A stretch of 64,000 bases of DNA from assembly GCA_946407015.1 (NCBI GenBank), contig CAMJML010000005.1, forward strand, positions 124,001 through 188,000. Direction: 5' to 3'. Positions 17,728-24,160 of this stretch are shown one piece after another. Numbering within the stretch: the stretch's first letter is position 1; each line of letters opens with the position of its first letter. A program made the translations under genes and the position numbers. This stretch comes from an uncultured Selenomonadales bacterium (GTDB lineage Bacteria; Bacillota; Negativicutes; DSM-1736; Dendrosporobacteraceae). The notes under the pieces were generated by a model. The model was not told the DNA's origin. It was given only the letters and a program-made list of their open reading frames with translations, and ran no database searches.

Positions 17728-17754
17728 AAAAAAATACCGCCCGTATGAGCGGTA
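17728..17754 (-). terminator. Terminator of the GW-rich gene
   Basis: On the minus strand TACCGC (17754-17749) and GCGGTA (17740-17735) form a 6-bp stem followed by seven T residues. It begins 19 bp after the stop of the gene at 17773. Confidence 0.75.
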
Positions 17755-17772
17755 AATTTCAAAGTGAATGAG

Positions 17773-17928
17773 TTATCTACGCCAGTGGCCCCAACCAGGA
17801 TGACTCCAACCCCATCCGGGTCCCCAGCCCCAGCCGTATTTACCCCAACCGTGGCCCCAGCCACCCCATCCCCAGATAGGGAAACCGCCACCTATAATGA
17901 TCTGTCTGCCGCAGTTTGGACAACGCAT
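17773..17928 (-). CDS. 51-aa Gly/Trp-rich protein with CxxC motif
   Basis: The minus strand has AAGGAGG 13 bp before ATG 17928 and an uninterrupted 51-codon frame. The protein begins MRCPNCGRQIIIGGG, a single CPNC knuckle like half a zinc ribbon, and continues as Gly-Trp repeats (IWGWGGWGHGWGKYGWGWG). I count 10 Trp, 17 Gly and 3 His in 51 residues. Such a composition cannot be chance coding on a stretch with a strong Shine-Dalgarno and its own terminators. Family not recognised; a structural, spore-surface or metal-binding role is a guess. Confidence 0.8.
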   Translation of the reverse strand: MRCPNCGRQIIIGGGFPIWGWGGWGHGWGKYGWGWGPGWGWSHPGWGHWRR

Positions 17929-18012
17929 ATTAAGCTGTACCTCCTTATAGCTACCTACACCATATTATGTATCCTACTATTAATAATGTGCGTATGTAGA
18001 TATAAAGCATGC

Positions 18013-18537
18013 TTATTCTTCATCTGGATCTTCGGAAGGATCCTTGATGAGCGGCTTGACAGCAGCAGGTTTAACGTTTGGTACCAATTCCAATTTAATA
18101 TCACCGGTCTGCCACATGTGATATCCGTAGATGATCACAGCCATTAATGTCGCTATAGAAAATAGCATCAAGCTTGGGACATAAACCTCAAATAAGCCTA
18201 ATTGTACGAACCAGGGTACCAGGAGAAACGATAAAATCAAGTCCATTGCTGCATTGGCTGTGATGTATAGTAAAAAGCGTTCATAGGTATATTTAAAAAT
18301 CCAGATCGTACCTACTAGATATGCACCGTAACTAAAGATTGACATATTTGCAAACGGAAAACTAAGTTCTTTTGGTAGCCACCAATTTGAAACAATACCA
18401 ATCTCCATAACGATGGTTGTTAGGATCGCTGAAACTAAACCTACCGGCATAAAGCGCCGGACATCCTCATTTTTCATGAAAAGCAAGGAAAGCCAGGAAA
18501 CGATAAAACTAGCCCATATTAAGGTTTGATTACTCAT
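18013..18537 (-). CDS. Membrane protein of unknown function, 174 aa
   Basis: Five hydrophobic segments are visible between residues 3 and 140 (for example ASFIVSWLSLLF and GAYLVGTIWIFKYTYERF), then an acidic cytoplasmic-type tail ending PSEDPDEE. GGAG precedes ATG 18537. It lies 84 bp upstream of the GW-rich gene on the same strand, so they may be cotranscribed. The organisation resembles small integral membrane proteins found near spore genes in Bacilli, but I cannot name a family. Confidence 0.72.
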   Translation of the reverse strand: MSNQTLIWASFIVSWLSLLFMKNEDVRRFMPVGLVSAILTTIVMEIGIVSNWWLPKELSFPFANMSIFSYGAYLVGTIWIFKYTYERFLLYITANAAMDLILSFLLVPWFVQLGLFEVYVPSLMLFSIATLMAVIIYGYHMWQTGDIKLELVPNVKPAAVKPLIKDPSEDPDEE

Positions 18538-18647
18538 TGCATCAGCTCCAATAAATTCAGTACCTAAATATAAGTCTTTCTTGGTTTATAGCAATTATGC
18601 ATTAATCATGGATAATCGTTATTTATCGCAATTCATGTATTGAAAAT

Positions 18648-18686
18648 AAAAAAAGGAGCTGACTTATTATCAGAAATAATCAGCTC
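18648..18686 (-). terminator. Terminator of a short minus-strand transcription unit
   Basis: On the minus strand GAGCTGA pairs with TCAGCTC (18686-18656) with an inner TTATT/AATAA stem and a single bulge, followed by TTTTTTT. No gene of normal size ends here; the only candidate is the 19-codon frame at 18732-18791. Confidence 0.7.
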
Positions 18687-18731
18687 AGAGAGAAAGGTGC
18701 GGGCTTAAGAATTATCCTTCAGCCCAGTGTG

Positions 18732-18791
18732 TTAGCGTTGGAGGTGTTGCAGGGGAGGTGTCAGTAGATATCCACCAAAGGTTTCTACCAT
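18732..18791 (-). CDS. Possible 19-aa peptide or small RNA region
   Basis: A 19-codon frame (MVETFGGYLLTPPLQHLQR) lies between two minus-strand hairpin terminators (18648-18686 and 18872-18893). A weak Shine-Dalgarno (AAGG) is 10 bp before the ATG. The two flanking terminators suggest a short independent transcript, either a peptide gene or a non-coding RNA. The rest of 18538-19274 (about 700 bp without a normal gene) holds the two hairpins and AT-rich sequence. Confidence 0.25.
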   Translation of the reverse strand: MVETFGGYLLTPPLQHLQR

Positions 18792-18871
18792 TTAAAGGAT
18801 ACCTTCATCCTACCTAGTTTATATTATGTTAATTTGTTGCAAGGTGGAACTTATAACATAAAAAATAAAAT

Positions 18872-18893
18872 AGCTGATCGATGAAGATCAGCT
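18872..18893 (-). terminator. Hairpin, possible minus-strand terminator
   Basis: AGCTGATC (18872-18879) and GATCAGCT (18886-18893) form an 8-bp stem; on the minus strand TATTTTATTTTTTATG follows. No clear minus-strand gene lies upstream of it. Confidence 0.45.
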
Positions 18894-19274
18894 TATAAAA
18901 GAGGAGGCAATCAATATGTGAGAAGAATGAGAATTTATATAACATATTATGTGCAGCTATATAAAACGGTTACTGATTGACAAGATATAAATTATTAACT
19001 TATAAAGACGGCATAGATTGTCCTAGCAGAATCTTTGGGGATTGATGAACTTATCCTTCCAAGAGCTTTTAAAATGATCATATAACAAGATTCTAACAAG
19101 TAACACAGGCCTTTATTGTCCTTTTTACCGGTGGAATATGATAGTATGAAGTACAATGAGAGGCTGCAAGTCAGTGGCCTCTTCGGTTTCTCTATGAAAG
19201 TGGAACATATAGAATTGCTGCGCATAACTTAATTATAGACTGGTCATTAAACCGTTTATGAGCGAGGTTATAGC

Positions 19275-19685
19275 ATGCGTAATCAAATCAAGCCTGATTG
19301 TTCAGCACTTGAATATAGCCGTTTATTAAACCGGTATATCGACAAAACTTATTCAATTATACAAGACGATATCCCGGTAACAGAGTGGATCCTTTACAAG
19401 TATTGTGATTATCAGAAATTTAACTTTTTCAATCAATTGCCGATAAACATGTTTGGTTGCTGCAACATAAATGAGAAAAGAATCTGGGTGTCGGACAGAA
19501 CAATAATGATTGGAGAGGAATTTACGATCAATGTTATCATTGATGAATTAACCCATCTAAAAACCGGGAGAGGACATCATGACGATAACTATAAAAATCA
19601 ATTTAGAAAATACCATCAACTGTATGATACTTATAAAAACGGAAAGAAGCCGCTATATTATAGCAGGCCTAATGCGTTTAAATAA
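19275..19685 (+). CDS. WLM/SprT-like metallopeptidase-fold protein, degenerate motif
   Basis: A 136-aa protein. The segment VIIDELTHLKTGRGHHDDNYKNQF looks like the zinc-peptidase layout HExxHL...H...F of the SprT/YgjP (DUF45-type) families, but the first His is Asp (DELTH). The N-terminal part (EYSRLLNRYIDKTYSII) and the preceding KRIWVSDRTI strand also fit such folds. ATG 19275 follows GCGAGG. If the fold call is right, catalysis would be doubtful or the metal site altered. The family assignment is tentative. Confidence 0.6.
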   Translation: MRNQIKPDCSALEYSRLLNRYIDKTYSIIQDDIPVTEWILYKYCDYQKFNFFNQLPINMFGCCNINEKRIWVSDRTIMIGEEFTINVIIDELTHLKTGRGHHDDNYKNQFRKYHQLYDTYKNGKKPLYYSRPNAFK

Positions 19686-19706
19686 AAGAGTAGCGTAAAA
19701 AGCAAA

Positions 19707-19726
19707 TGCCGCCTGAATGGGCGGCA
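19707..19726 (-). terminator. Terminator between convergent genes
   Basis: TGCCGCC (19707-19713) pairs with GGCGGCA (19720-19726). On the minus strand it is followed by a T-rich tract (TTTGCTTTTTACG), so it serves mainly the minus-strand Zn-finger gene. Confidence 0.6.
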
Positions 19727-19732
19727 ATCCTG

Positions 19733-19900
19733 TTAATGCTCTGAAAGCCGTATGCTGTTTCTCAAATAATTCAGGATACTTTGACCCTCTTCAGTTAGGA
19801 CATTCCCTTTACCATTGCAGGCAGAACAAGGTTTGTGATCTATTTTTCCGCATCCCTGACATTGCGGACATTCTTTTTCGATTTTAAGACTTGATTGCAT
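19733..19900 (-). CDS. DnaJ-type zinc-finger small protein, 55 aa
   Basis: ATG 19900 is preceded by GGAGG. Residues 10-32 read ECPQCQGCGKIDHKPCSACN and then GKG, which is a pair of CxxCxGxG-like knuckles as in the DnaJ cysteine-rich domain, enough for one zinc site. The C-terminal part (EEGQSILNYLRNSI) is helical. Such miniature DnaJ-finger proteins occur in many Firmicutes; function unknown. An upstream extension to 19942 has no Shine-Dalgarno. Confidence 0.7.
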   Translation of the reverse strand: MQSSLKIEKECPQCQGCGKIDHKPCSACNGKGNVLTEEGQSILNYLRNSIRLSEH

Positions 19901-20105
19901 ATCGTTTCCTCCAAGCGTGTTGTCATATAAGTATATCGGCATATTATTGGCTAATATTAATAGTTTTACTAGATAGCTGCTTATGTCGCAGTGATCGTAT
20001 AGGAAACGGTAAGGCAGGAATTGATTTCCTTTTGAACGAAAGTTATCGTTGGAACGAAAATGAAGTTTGTAGCTAACATCATCAAAAATTTAAAAAGGAG
20101 GCAAT

Positions 20106-20816
20106 ATGCTTAAAACTATTGAAGCCTATTTGTTTGCATTTCGTGAAGTTAAAGAAAAGCCCAAACTTTGGTTTTCCATTATCATCGGATTTATTATATC
20201 AGGAAGCATAGGTCAAGCATTAAGTGATGATATGGCTATCATTAAGGCGGCCCTTTCTATTGCTGAATTTATTTTTTATATTGGCATTGCCAATATTGCA
20301 GTCAAAGTAGTTACTAACAAAGAATACACAATCAGGGATATATTCATTAGTCCTTCGATCCTATGGCGATGTGTCCTGATTCTTATTTTAATGGTGATCT
20401 TGAGTACACTTGCATCGTTGCCAGTGTCACTTATTCTGATTTACTTAGGAGCAAAAAATATTACAGGTGGAATTTTAGTAAGTGGTTCGGCTGCTATTAC
20501 AATGGCTATAATGATTTATGTTTTTATGAAACTGTATTTTTCTTCATATTATCTATTGGACAAAAAGCTGGGTGTATGGCAATGTCTAAAGGTATCATGG
20601 GAAGATAACACCTATAAGGTTTGTTTTAGTATTTTCCTGGCACTCATTTGGATAACTGTCCTTAGCGCTCCATTACTTTTGCTGGATCATTATCTAAATG
20701 GGATTCATCTAGCCTATTTATTAACGCCCATACAAGAGCTGGCCATGGTTCATTTATATATGCAGCTTCAGCAAAAACGAAATAATGATGCACCGGAACA
20801 ACTTCAGAGCCAATGA
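20106..20816 (+). CDS. Polytopic membrane protein, 236 aa
   Basis: An excellent AAAAAGGAGG precedes ATG 20106. Six hydrophobic segments can be traced between residues 20 and 225, with the cytoplasmic-type start AYLFAFREVKEKPKLWF. The layout (short charged start, six helices, polar end) resembles the membrane domain of DUF975 or glycerophosphodiester-phosphodiesterase-associated membrane proteins, but I cannot assign it firmly. A terminator overlaps its stop. Confidence 0.72.
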   Translation: MLKTIEAYLFAFREVKEKPKLWFSIIIGFIISGSIGQALSDDMAIIKAALSIAEFIFYIGIANIAVKVVTNKEYTIRDIFISPSILWRCVLILILMVILSTLASLPVSLILIYLGAKNITGGILVSGSAAITMAIMIYVFMKLYFSSYYLLDKKLGVWQCLKVSWEDNTYKVCFSIFLALIWITVLSAPLLLLDHYLNGIHLAYLLTPIQELAMVHLYMQLQQKRNNDAPEQLQSQ

Positions 20817-20827
20817 GGCTCTTTTTT
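20806..20827 (+). terminator. Rho-independent terminator
   Basis: AGAGCC (20806-20811) pairs with GGCTCT (20817-20822), followed by a T6 run (20822-20827). The stem begins inside the last codons of the preceding membrane protein gene. Confidence 0.8.
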
Positions 20828-20982
20828 ATTTCTATGGTGTAAGTAAATATTACTTTGGTCGGCTGCAGCTCAGCGAGGAAGGAGAACCGTGATTTCATAA
20901 GCACTTAGCTTGCAGAAATAGCAGAACAATTCGCGAACATTTCTTAATATTATATATAAAGGACATAGGGAGGTGCAGCAAT

Positions 20983-21081
20983 GTGTTTTTTGACAGTCCA
21001 GACGTACTGGAAATTGCAAGTATAGTCATTGTGGTGGTCGCTTTTTGTTTATACTGGATAACTCATACCGATCAATTTTAA
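20983..21081 (+). CDS. 32-aa single-span membrane peptide
   Basis: GTG 20983 lies 7 bp after the strong Shine-Dalgarno AGGGAGGTG. The product MFFDSPDVLEIASIVIVVVA continues with FCLYWITHTDQF: a short acidic start, one membrane helix and a polar end. A strong terminator follows 6 bp after the stop. An alternative 14-codon frame from ATG 20981 shares the Shine-Dalgarno; the GTG frame is preferred for its membrane character. The 150 bp before it hold nothing else recognisable. Confidence 0.55.
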   Translation: MFFDSPDVLEIASIVIVVVAFCLYWITHTDQF

Positions 21082-21086
21082 CTATG

Positions 21087-21118
21087 GCCGTCTGTTTTTA
21101 AACAGACGGCTCTTATTT
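21087..21118 (+). terminator. Rho-independent terminator
   Basis: GCCGTCTGTT (21087-21096) pairs with AACAGACGGC (21101-21110), followed by TCTTATTT. It ends the 32-aa peptide gene. Confidence 0.82.
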
Positions 21119-21126
21119 GCAACAAA

Positions 21127-21165
21127 AAGAGGGACAAAACTGACTCGGTCAGTTTTGTCCCTCTT
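21127..21165. terminator. Strong 18-bp hairpin between convergent units
   Basis: 21127-21144 and 21148-21165 are perfect complements with a 3-nt loop. The flanks are A5 on the left and TTAATTGTT on the right, so it can serve the minus-strand CAP-domain gene (stop at 21214) and back up the plus-strand terminator. Confidence 0.82.
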
Positions 21166-21213
21166 AATTGTTGTACGAATTAAGCTAGAAACGTCATAGG
21201 TTTGGTGCTTAAT

Positions 21214-22083
21214 TTACTTGACGAAATCTTGTACTATAAATAGGTTGCCTTGGCTATCCGTTGCAATACCAATGCCGACAGTGGTATAAGTGGAATTTAA
21301 GATATTGGCACGGTGGCCGGAGCTGTTCATAAGCGCAGTCTCAGCCGCTTCAACACTTTGGTTTTCAGCAATGTTTTCACCTGCAGCGCTGTAAGAAATT
21401 CCAGCTGATTTCAAGCGGTCGGTGAGAGTTGCGCCATCTGGATTAGTATGGGAGAAAAAGTTACGGGCTACCATGTCTTTTGCATGGTTTCTTGCTACTG
21501 TACTTAATGCAGTGCTCACTTGCAAATCGGATAAACCATTTGCCTGGCGATCGGAGTTCAACAGCTCAATGGCTTTTTGTTCAGCAGCTGTTATACCGGC
21601 AGAACTTGTAGTGGTAGTTGTCGTACCGCTGGAGGTAGTTCCCGAAGAACTGCTGTTATTGGTTGTAGTGCTATGATTGTTGTTGTTTTGGGAAGTCTGT
21701 TTTACATCTTTCACTTTCTTAACAGATACGACGGTCCATTGAGAGCCATCTTTATTGAGTTTGAGATTAACGTTGTAAATTGCATTCCCATGGCGGACCG
21801 ATACAACCGCTTGGTTGCCTGATTTGCTAACTAAAGAAAAAGAATCGGTTTTAGCATTGAAGCCAAGCTTGCCGGCTGAAGCCTTAACAACTCCCACAGG
21901 ATCCTGAGCTGTTTTGTTTACTTCGTGATTCTGGATTTTCTGAGTAGCTACATGCGATGGTTTTCCTGCGTTATAGGCTGTTTCTTGTGATTTGGCATAG
22001 ACTGACACAGGCGCTGCCATCATATATAAGCCGAAAGTGGTACCCAGCATTCCTAGAACCATATTGCGGTGCAATTTTTTCAA
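21214..22083 (-). CDS. Exported CAP-domain (SCP/YkwD-like) protein
   Basis: A 289-aa exported protein. TTG 22083 follows GAGGAGG; the signal peptide runs through GLYMMAAPVSVYA. A first domain (about 30-130) contains SVRHGNAIYNVNLKLNKDGS, then a low-complexity Asn/Ser/Thr linker (about 135-170), then a C-terminal CAP domain with LNSDRQANGLSDLQVSTALS, ARNHAKDMVARNFFSHTNPDG split over two helices, GENIAE and the end VGIGIATDSQGNLFIVQDF. The family includes YkwD and spore-coat-associated proteins; the molecular activity is unclear. An IR (22112-22131) lies in its leader. Confidence 0.9.
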   Translation of the reverse strand: MKKLHRNMVLGMLGTTFGLYMMAAPVSVYAKSQETAYNAGKPSHVATQKIQNHEVNKTAQDPVGVVKASAGKLGFNAKTDSFSLVSKSGNQAVVSVRHGNAIYNVNLKLNKDGSQWTVVSVKKVKDVKQTSQNNNNHSTTTNNSSSSGTTSSGTTTTTTSSAGITAAEQKAIELLNSDRQANGLSDLQVSTALSTVARNHAKDMVARNFFSHTNPDGATLTDRLKSAGISYSAAGENIAENQSVEAAETALMNSSGHRANILNSTYTTVGIGIATDSQGNLFIVQDFVK

Positions 22084-22111
22084 TTGAGTCGCCTCCTCAT
22101 TATTTTTAACT

Positions 22112-22131
22112 ATCACAAGACCTGTTGTGAT
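22112..22131. promoter_or_regulatory. Inverted repeat in CAP gene leader
   Basis: ATCACAA (22112-22118) and TTGTGAT (22125-22131) form a 7-6-7 perfect inverted repeat about 30 bp before the CAP gene start. It could be an operator or an mRNA hairpin. The remaining part of 22132-22371 shows no gene. Confidence 0.4.
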
Positions 22132-22371
22132 TTCTTGTACTTTTTTAATATATAGATAAATTTTTTGAGTATTTTTTGAGATGCCGATGTAATATTTGAC
22201 ATGCGAATAGTTGTAAGAAACCGACCTAAGGGGTGGCTTTTATTTAATTACTTTGTGTTCACGGAAAAAGCCTAGGAGAATTACAGACTATTTTATCATG
22301 GATGACTTTTCCTCATTCTAAAAGGATTCAAAAAAATGGTATATATACTTACAAATAAAGGGGGTTATTCC

Positions 22372-22704
22372 ATGAATAGCATAGTTAAAAAGATAGCCAT
22401 ATACTCAATGGTAGGAATGTTGCAATTAGGATTCGGTGCATCGATCGTAGCTGCGTCGCCATTTCATCATGATCAACCACCGCGTCAAGGGTATGATCGG
22501 CACGATTCGGAGCGTGAACGTCATCGCATAGAGCAAGAAAGGCGTGATCGTGAGAGGGCCGAAAACGAACGTCATGAACGCGAAATGAAAAGGCGGCCGG
22601 GAGAATCCAGGAAACATTGGCATGAAAGGCAGAAAAAAGAAATTGAGCGCCATAAACATGAAATGGAACGAATCCGTTATGAGTTTGAACATCATAGAAG
22701 ATAA
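22372..22704 (+). CDS. Exported highly charged protein, 110 aa (paralogue A)
   Basis: ATG 22372 follows AAAGGGGG. A signal peptide (MNSIVKKIAIYSMVGMLQLG onward, ending VAASP) precedes a mature part made almost only of Arg, Glu, His, Lys and Asp, predicted to be one long helix (RHEREMKRRPGESRKHWHER). The gene 110 bp downstream encodes a clear paralogue. Family not recognised; similar charged helices occur in exported metal- or polymer-binding proteins, which is only an analogy. Confidence 0.75.
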   Translation: MNSIVKKIAIYSMVGMLQLGFGASIVAASPFHHDQPPRQGYDRHDSERERHRIEQERRDRERAENERHEREMKRRPGESRKHWHERQKKEIERHKHEMERIRYEFEHHRR

Positions 22705-22815
22705 ACGACTGCTGAACAGATTTTTACAATTAAACTAATGATTTCAAAAGAACTTCAAATAAATGGAGATTATGATTAAAGTGTAGCTTCAATAAACCAA
22801 AGAGGAAGTGTTGGC

Positions 22816-23169
22816 ATGAAAAAGATTACTAAAAAAGTAGTTACATATTCACTGTTGGGTTTGATGCAAATTGGAATTTTTGCAACGGCAACCGCAGCTG
22901 AAGCATCCCCTTTTTATAATCACTCACAAAGGCCAATCCAATTGGATGATCGTCGCGATAGCCATAGGGACGATGATCGAAGACAGGAGCATGACAGAAG
23001 AGTCCGTGAAGAAAACGAACGTCATGAGAAAGAAATGAGGCGGAAGCCACATGAAAGTGAAAGGGAATGGCGTGAAAGACAGGAACGTGAGAAAGAGCGT
23101 CACGACCAGACTTTACGTGAGATTGCTGCTTTGTTGATTGGTATTGCTATTGGATCGGCCAATAATTAG
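22816..23169 (+). CDS. Exported highly charged protein, 117 aa (paralogue B)
   Basis: GAGGAAG precedes ATG 22816. It shares with paralogue A the signal peptide style (YSLLGLMQIGIFATATAA), the sequence ASPF after it, and the helix ENERHEKEMRRKPHESEREW. It differs by a hydrophobic C-terminus (LREIAALLIGIAIGSANN), which could be a membrane anchor. The pair looks like a tandem duplication followed by divergence. A hairpin follows. Confidence 0.75.
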   Translation: MKKITKKVVTYSLLGLMQIGIFATATAAEASPFYNHSQRPIQLDDRRDSHRDDDRRQEHDRRVREENERHEKEMRRKPHESEREWRERQEREKERHDQTLREIAALLIGIAIGSANN

Positions 23170-23190
23170 TTAAACTCATCTAAAAAAGTA

Positions 23191-23229
23191 AGAGAGCCGC
23201 TCGGTTATTTATCCGGGCGGCTCTCTGTT
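23191..23229 (+). terminator. Hairpin terminator after paralogue B
   Basis: AGAGAGCCGC (23191-23200) pairs with GCGGCTCTCT (23217-23226), then GTTTT. The T tract is short, but the stem is strong. Confidence 0.7.
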
Positions 23230-23317
23230 TTGACAGAATAATATTCATTGTTTGCTACAGTTTAATCGGCAGCTCCAGGTGGAATACTAGTTAAAATGCT
23301 TATTGGGAGAAGCCGAT

Positions 23318-23872
23318 ATGGATCTGCAAGCGAATAAATCAGTTAATTGGATATATAAAAAATCAAAAGGATTTCCAGGTTTTAATGTGCAATATATCTT
23401 TAGAATACAGGCTTTTTGGTCGTTGTTTGCAAGCTTATTGCTATGTTTTTTTGCTCCAAGTGATATTCAAACGAACTTATTTAAAGAAATCCTGGGGTTC
23501 ATTGCTCCCATGATTGCCACTGTTTTTGCAACTTATAGCGCCCTTTATTTCGCTGCACTTGCGATAATGGTTACGTCCAATACTGTTTATATGGATATTC
23601 TCAAGGAGATAGAGCCAACAAGAACATTAGGCGCATTTTACGCAATTGTGCTCTGCATTGCCGTGGCAGTTACAGCTTTCTTACTCATAACGCTTTTCTG
23701 GTCAAATCCAGGAGACACCATTGGTAAAGGAGCCATTATTCCTGTTTTTTTCTTCTTTTTTTATAGTATCAGTGTTTCTTATTCGATCATTAAGCAAATC
23801 ATAGAAGTAACGTTTAAACATATTAAGTTGGAGAAAATATTTCAGTCGGCTGCAAGTAACAACCAAAAATAA
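23318..23872 (+). CDS. Membrane protein of unknown function, 184 aa
   Basis: ATG 23318 follows GGGAGAAG at a somewhat long distance; upstream TTG 23303 is an alternative. Four membrane segments are visible (QAFWSLFASLLLCFF; GFIAPMIATVFATYSALYFAAL; LGAFYAIVLCIAVAVTAFLL; AIIPVFFFFFYSISVSY). Family not recognised. The tautomerase gene begins 14 bp downstream, so they are probably cotranscribed. Confidence 0.7.
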   Translation: MDLQANKSVNWIYKKSKGFPGFNVQYIFRIQAFWSLFASLLLCFFAPSDIQTNLFKEILGFIAPMIATVFATYSALYFAALAIMVTSNTVYMDILKEIEPTRTLGAFYAIVLCIAVAVTAFLLITLFWSNPGDTIGKGAIIPVFFFFFYSISVSYSIIKQIIEVTFKHIKLEKIFQSAASNNQK

Positions 23873-23886
23873 GGGAGCGTGTTCAC

Positions 23887-24072
23887 ATGCCGGTAATTAC
23901 AATTGATGGTCCTTATCTTAACAAAGCTCAAAAACAAGAATTAGTCGAGAAGCTTACAGAAACGGCAAGCAGTATTATCAATCTGCCCGAAGAGGCAATT
24001 ATAGTATTGATCAGAGAAGTCGATCACGACAACGTTGGCGTTGGTGGCATGCTGCTGTCGGACAGAAGCTAG
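23887..24072 (+). CDS. 4-oxalocrotonate tautomerase family protein
   Basis: A 61-aa protein beginning MPVITIDGPYLNKAQKQELV. Removal of Met exposes the catalytic Pro1 typical of the family, which keto-enol tautomerises small acids; many small members have no known substrate. The length and the sequence VIIRE-like (IIVLIREVDHDNVGVGG) strand fit. GGGAG precedes the ATG. It is the last gene before the right end of the element (61 bp to the attR arm). Confidence 0.88.
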   Translation: MPVITIDGPYLNKAQKQELVEKLTETASSIINLPEEAIIVLIREVDHDNVGVGGMLLSDRS

Positions 24073-24132
24073 ATCAGTTTAGGAGCAATTACAATACGAT
24101 GTAAAATATTTCCAGGAAATAAATTACAAATG

Positions 24133-24160
24133 ATATTACCGATTGCAACTCTGACCTTAA
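24133..24160. other. attR: left half of attP plus core
   Basis: The element-side arm 24133-24149 begins ATATTACCGA and runs into the 11-bp core TCTGACCTTAA (24150-24160), identical to 13563-13573. Joined to 13574-13599 it gives a 54-bp site in which 22 of 27 positions are symmetrical, as expected for an attP bound by two recombinase dimers. Confidence 0.82.

Larger units (their letters stand above)
13563..24149. mobile_element. 10.6-kb skin-like element inserted in ylmC
   Basis: The element is bounded by identical 11-bp direct repeats (13563-13573 and 24150-24160) and carries a large serine recombinase next to its left end. Removing 13563-24149 joins codon 7 of the 5' fragment to the 3' fragment in frame. 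It holds about 18 genes: the recombinase, a CAP-domain protein, a 4-oxalocrotonate tautomerase, two membrane proteins, paired charged exported proteins and several proteins under 70 aa. I see no capsid, tail, lysis, replication or conjugation genes. It resembles the intervening elements of sigK, spoVFB or spsM in design. Confidence 0.88.

Noticed and set aside
17764-18147. 127-codon plus-strand frame MNELSTPVAPTRM...
   Set aside because: It is the antisense of the GW-rich gene and part of the 174-aa membrane protein gene; Pro/Thr-rich composition is the mirror of Gly/Trp codons.
18995-19225. 76-codon minus-strand frame
   Set aside because: No Shine-Dalgarno, atypical residue use and no recognisable domain.
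22426-22695. 89-codon minus-strand frame rich in Phe
   Set aside because: It is the mirror of the charged repeat codons of the exported protein on the plus strand.
13563-24149. Calling the element a prophage
   Set aside because: No terminase, capsid, portal, tail, lysis or replication genes can be recognised; only the recombinase is phage-like.
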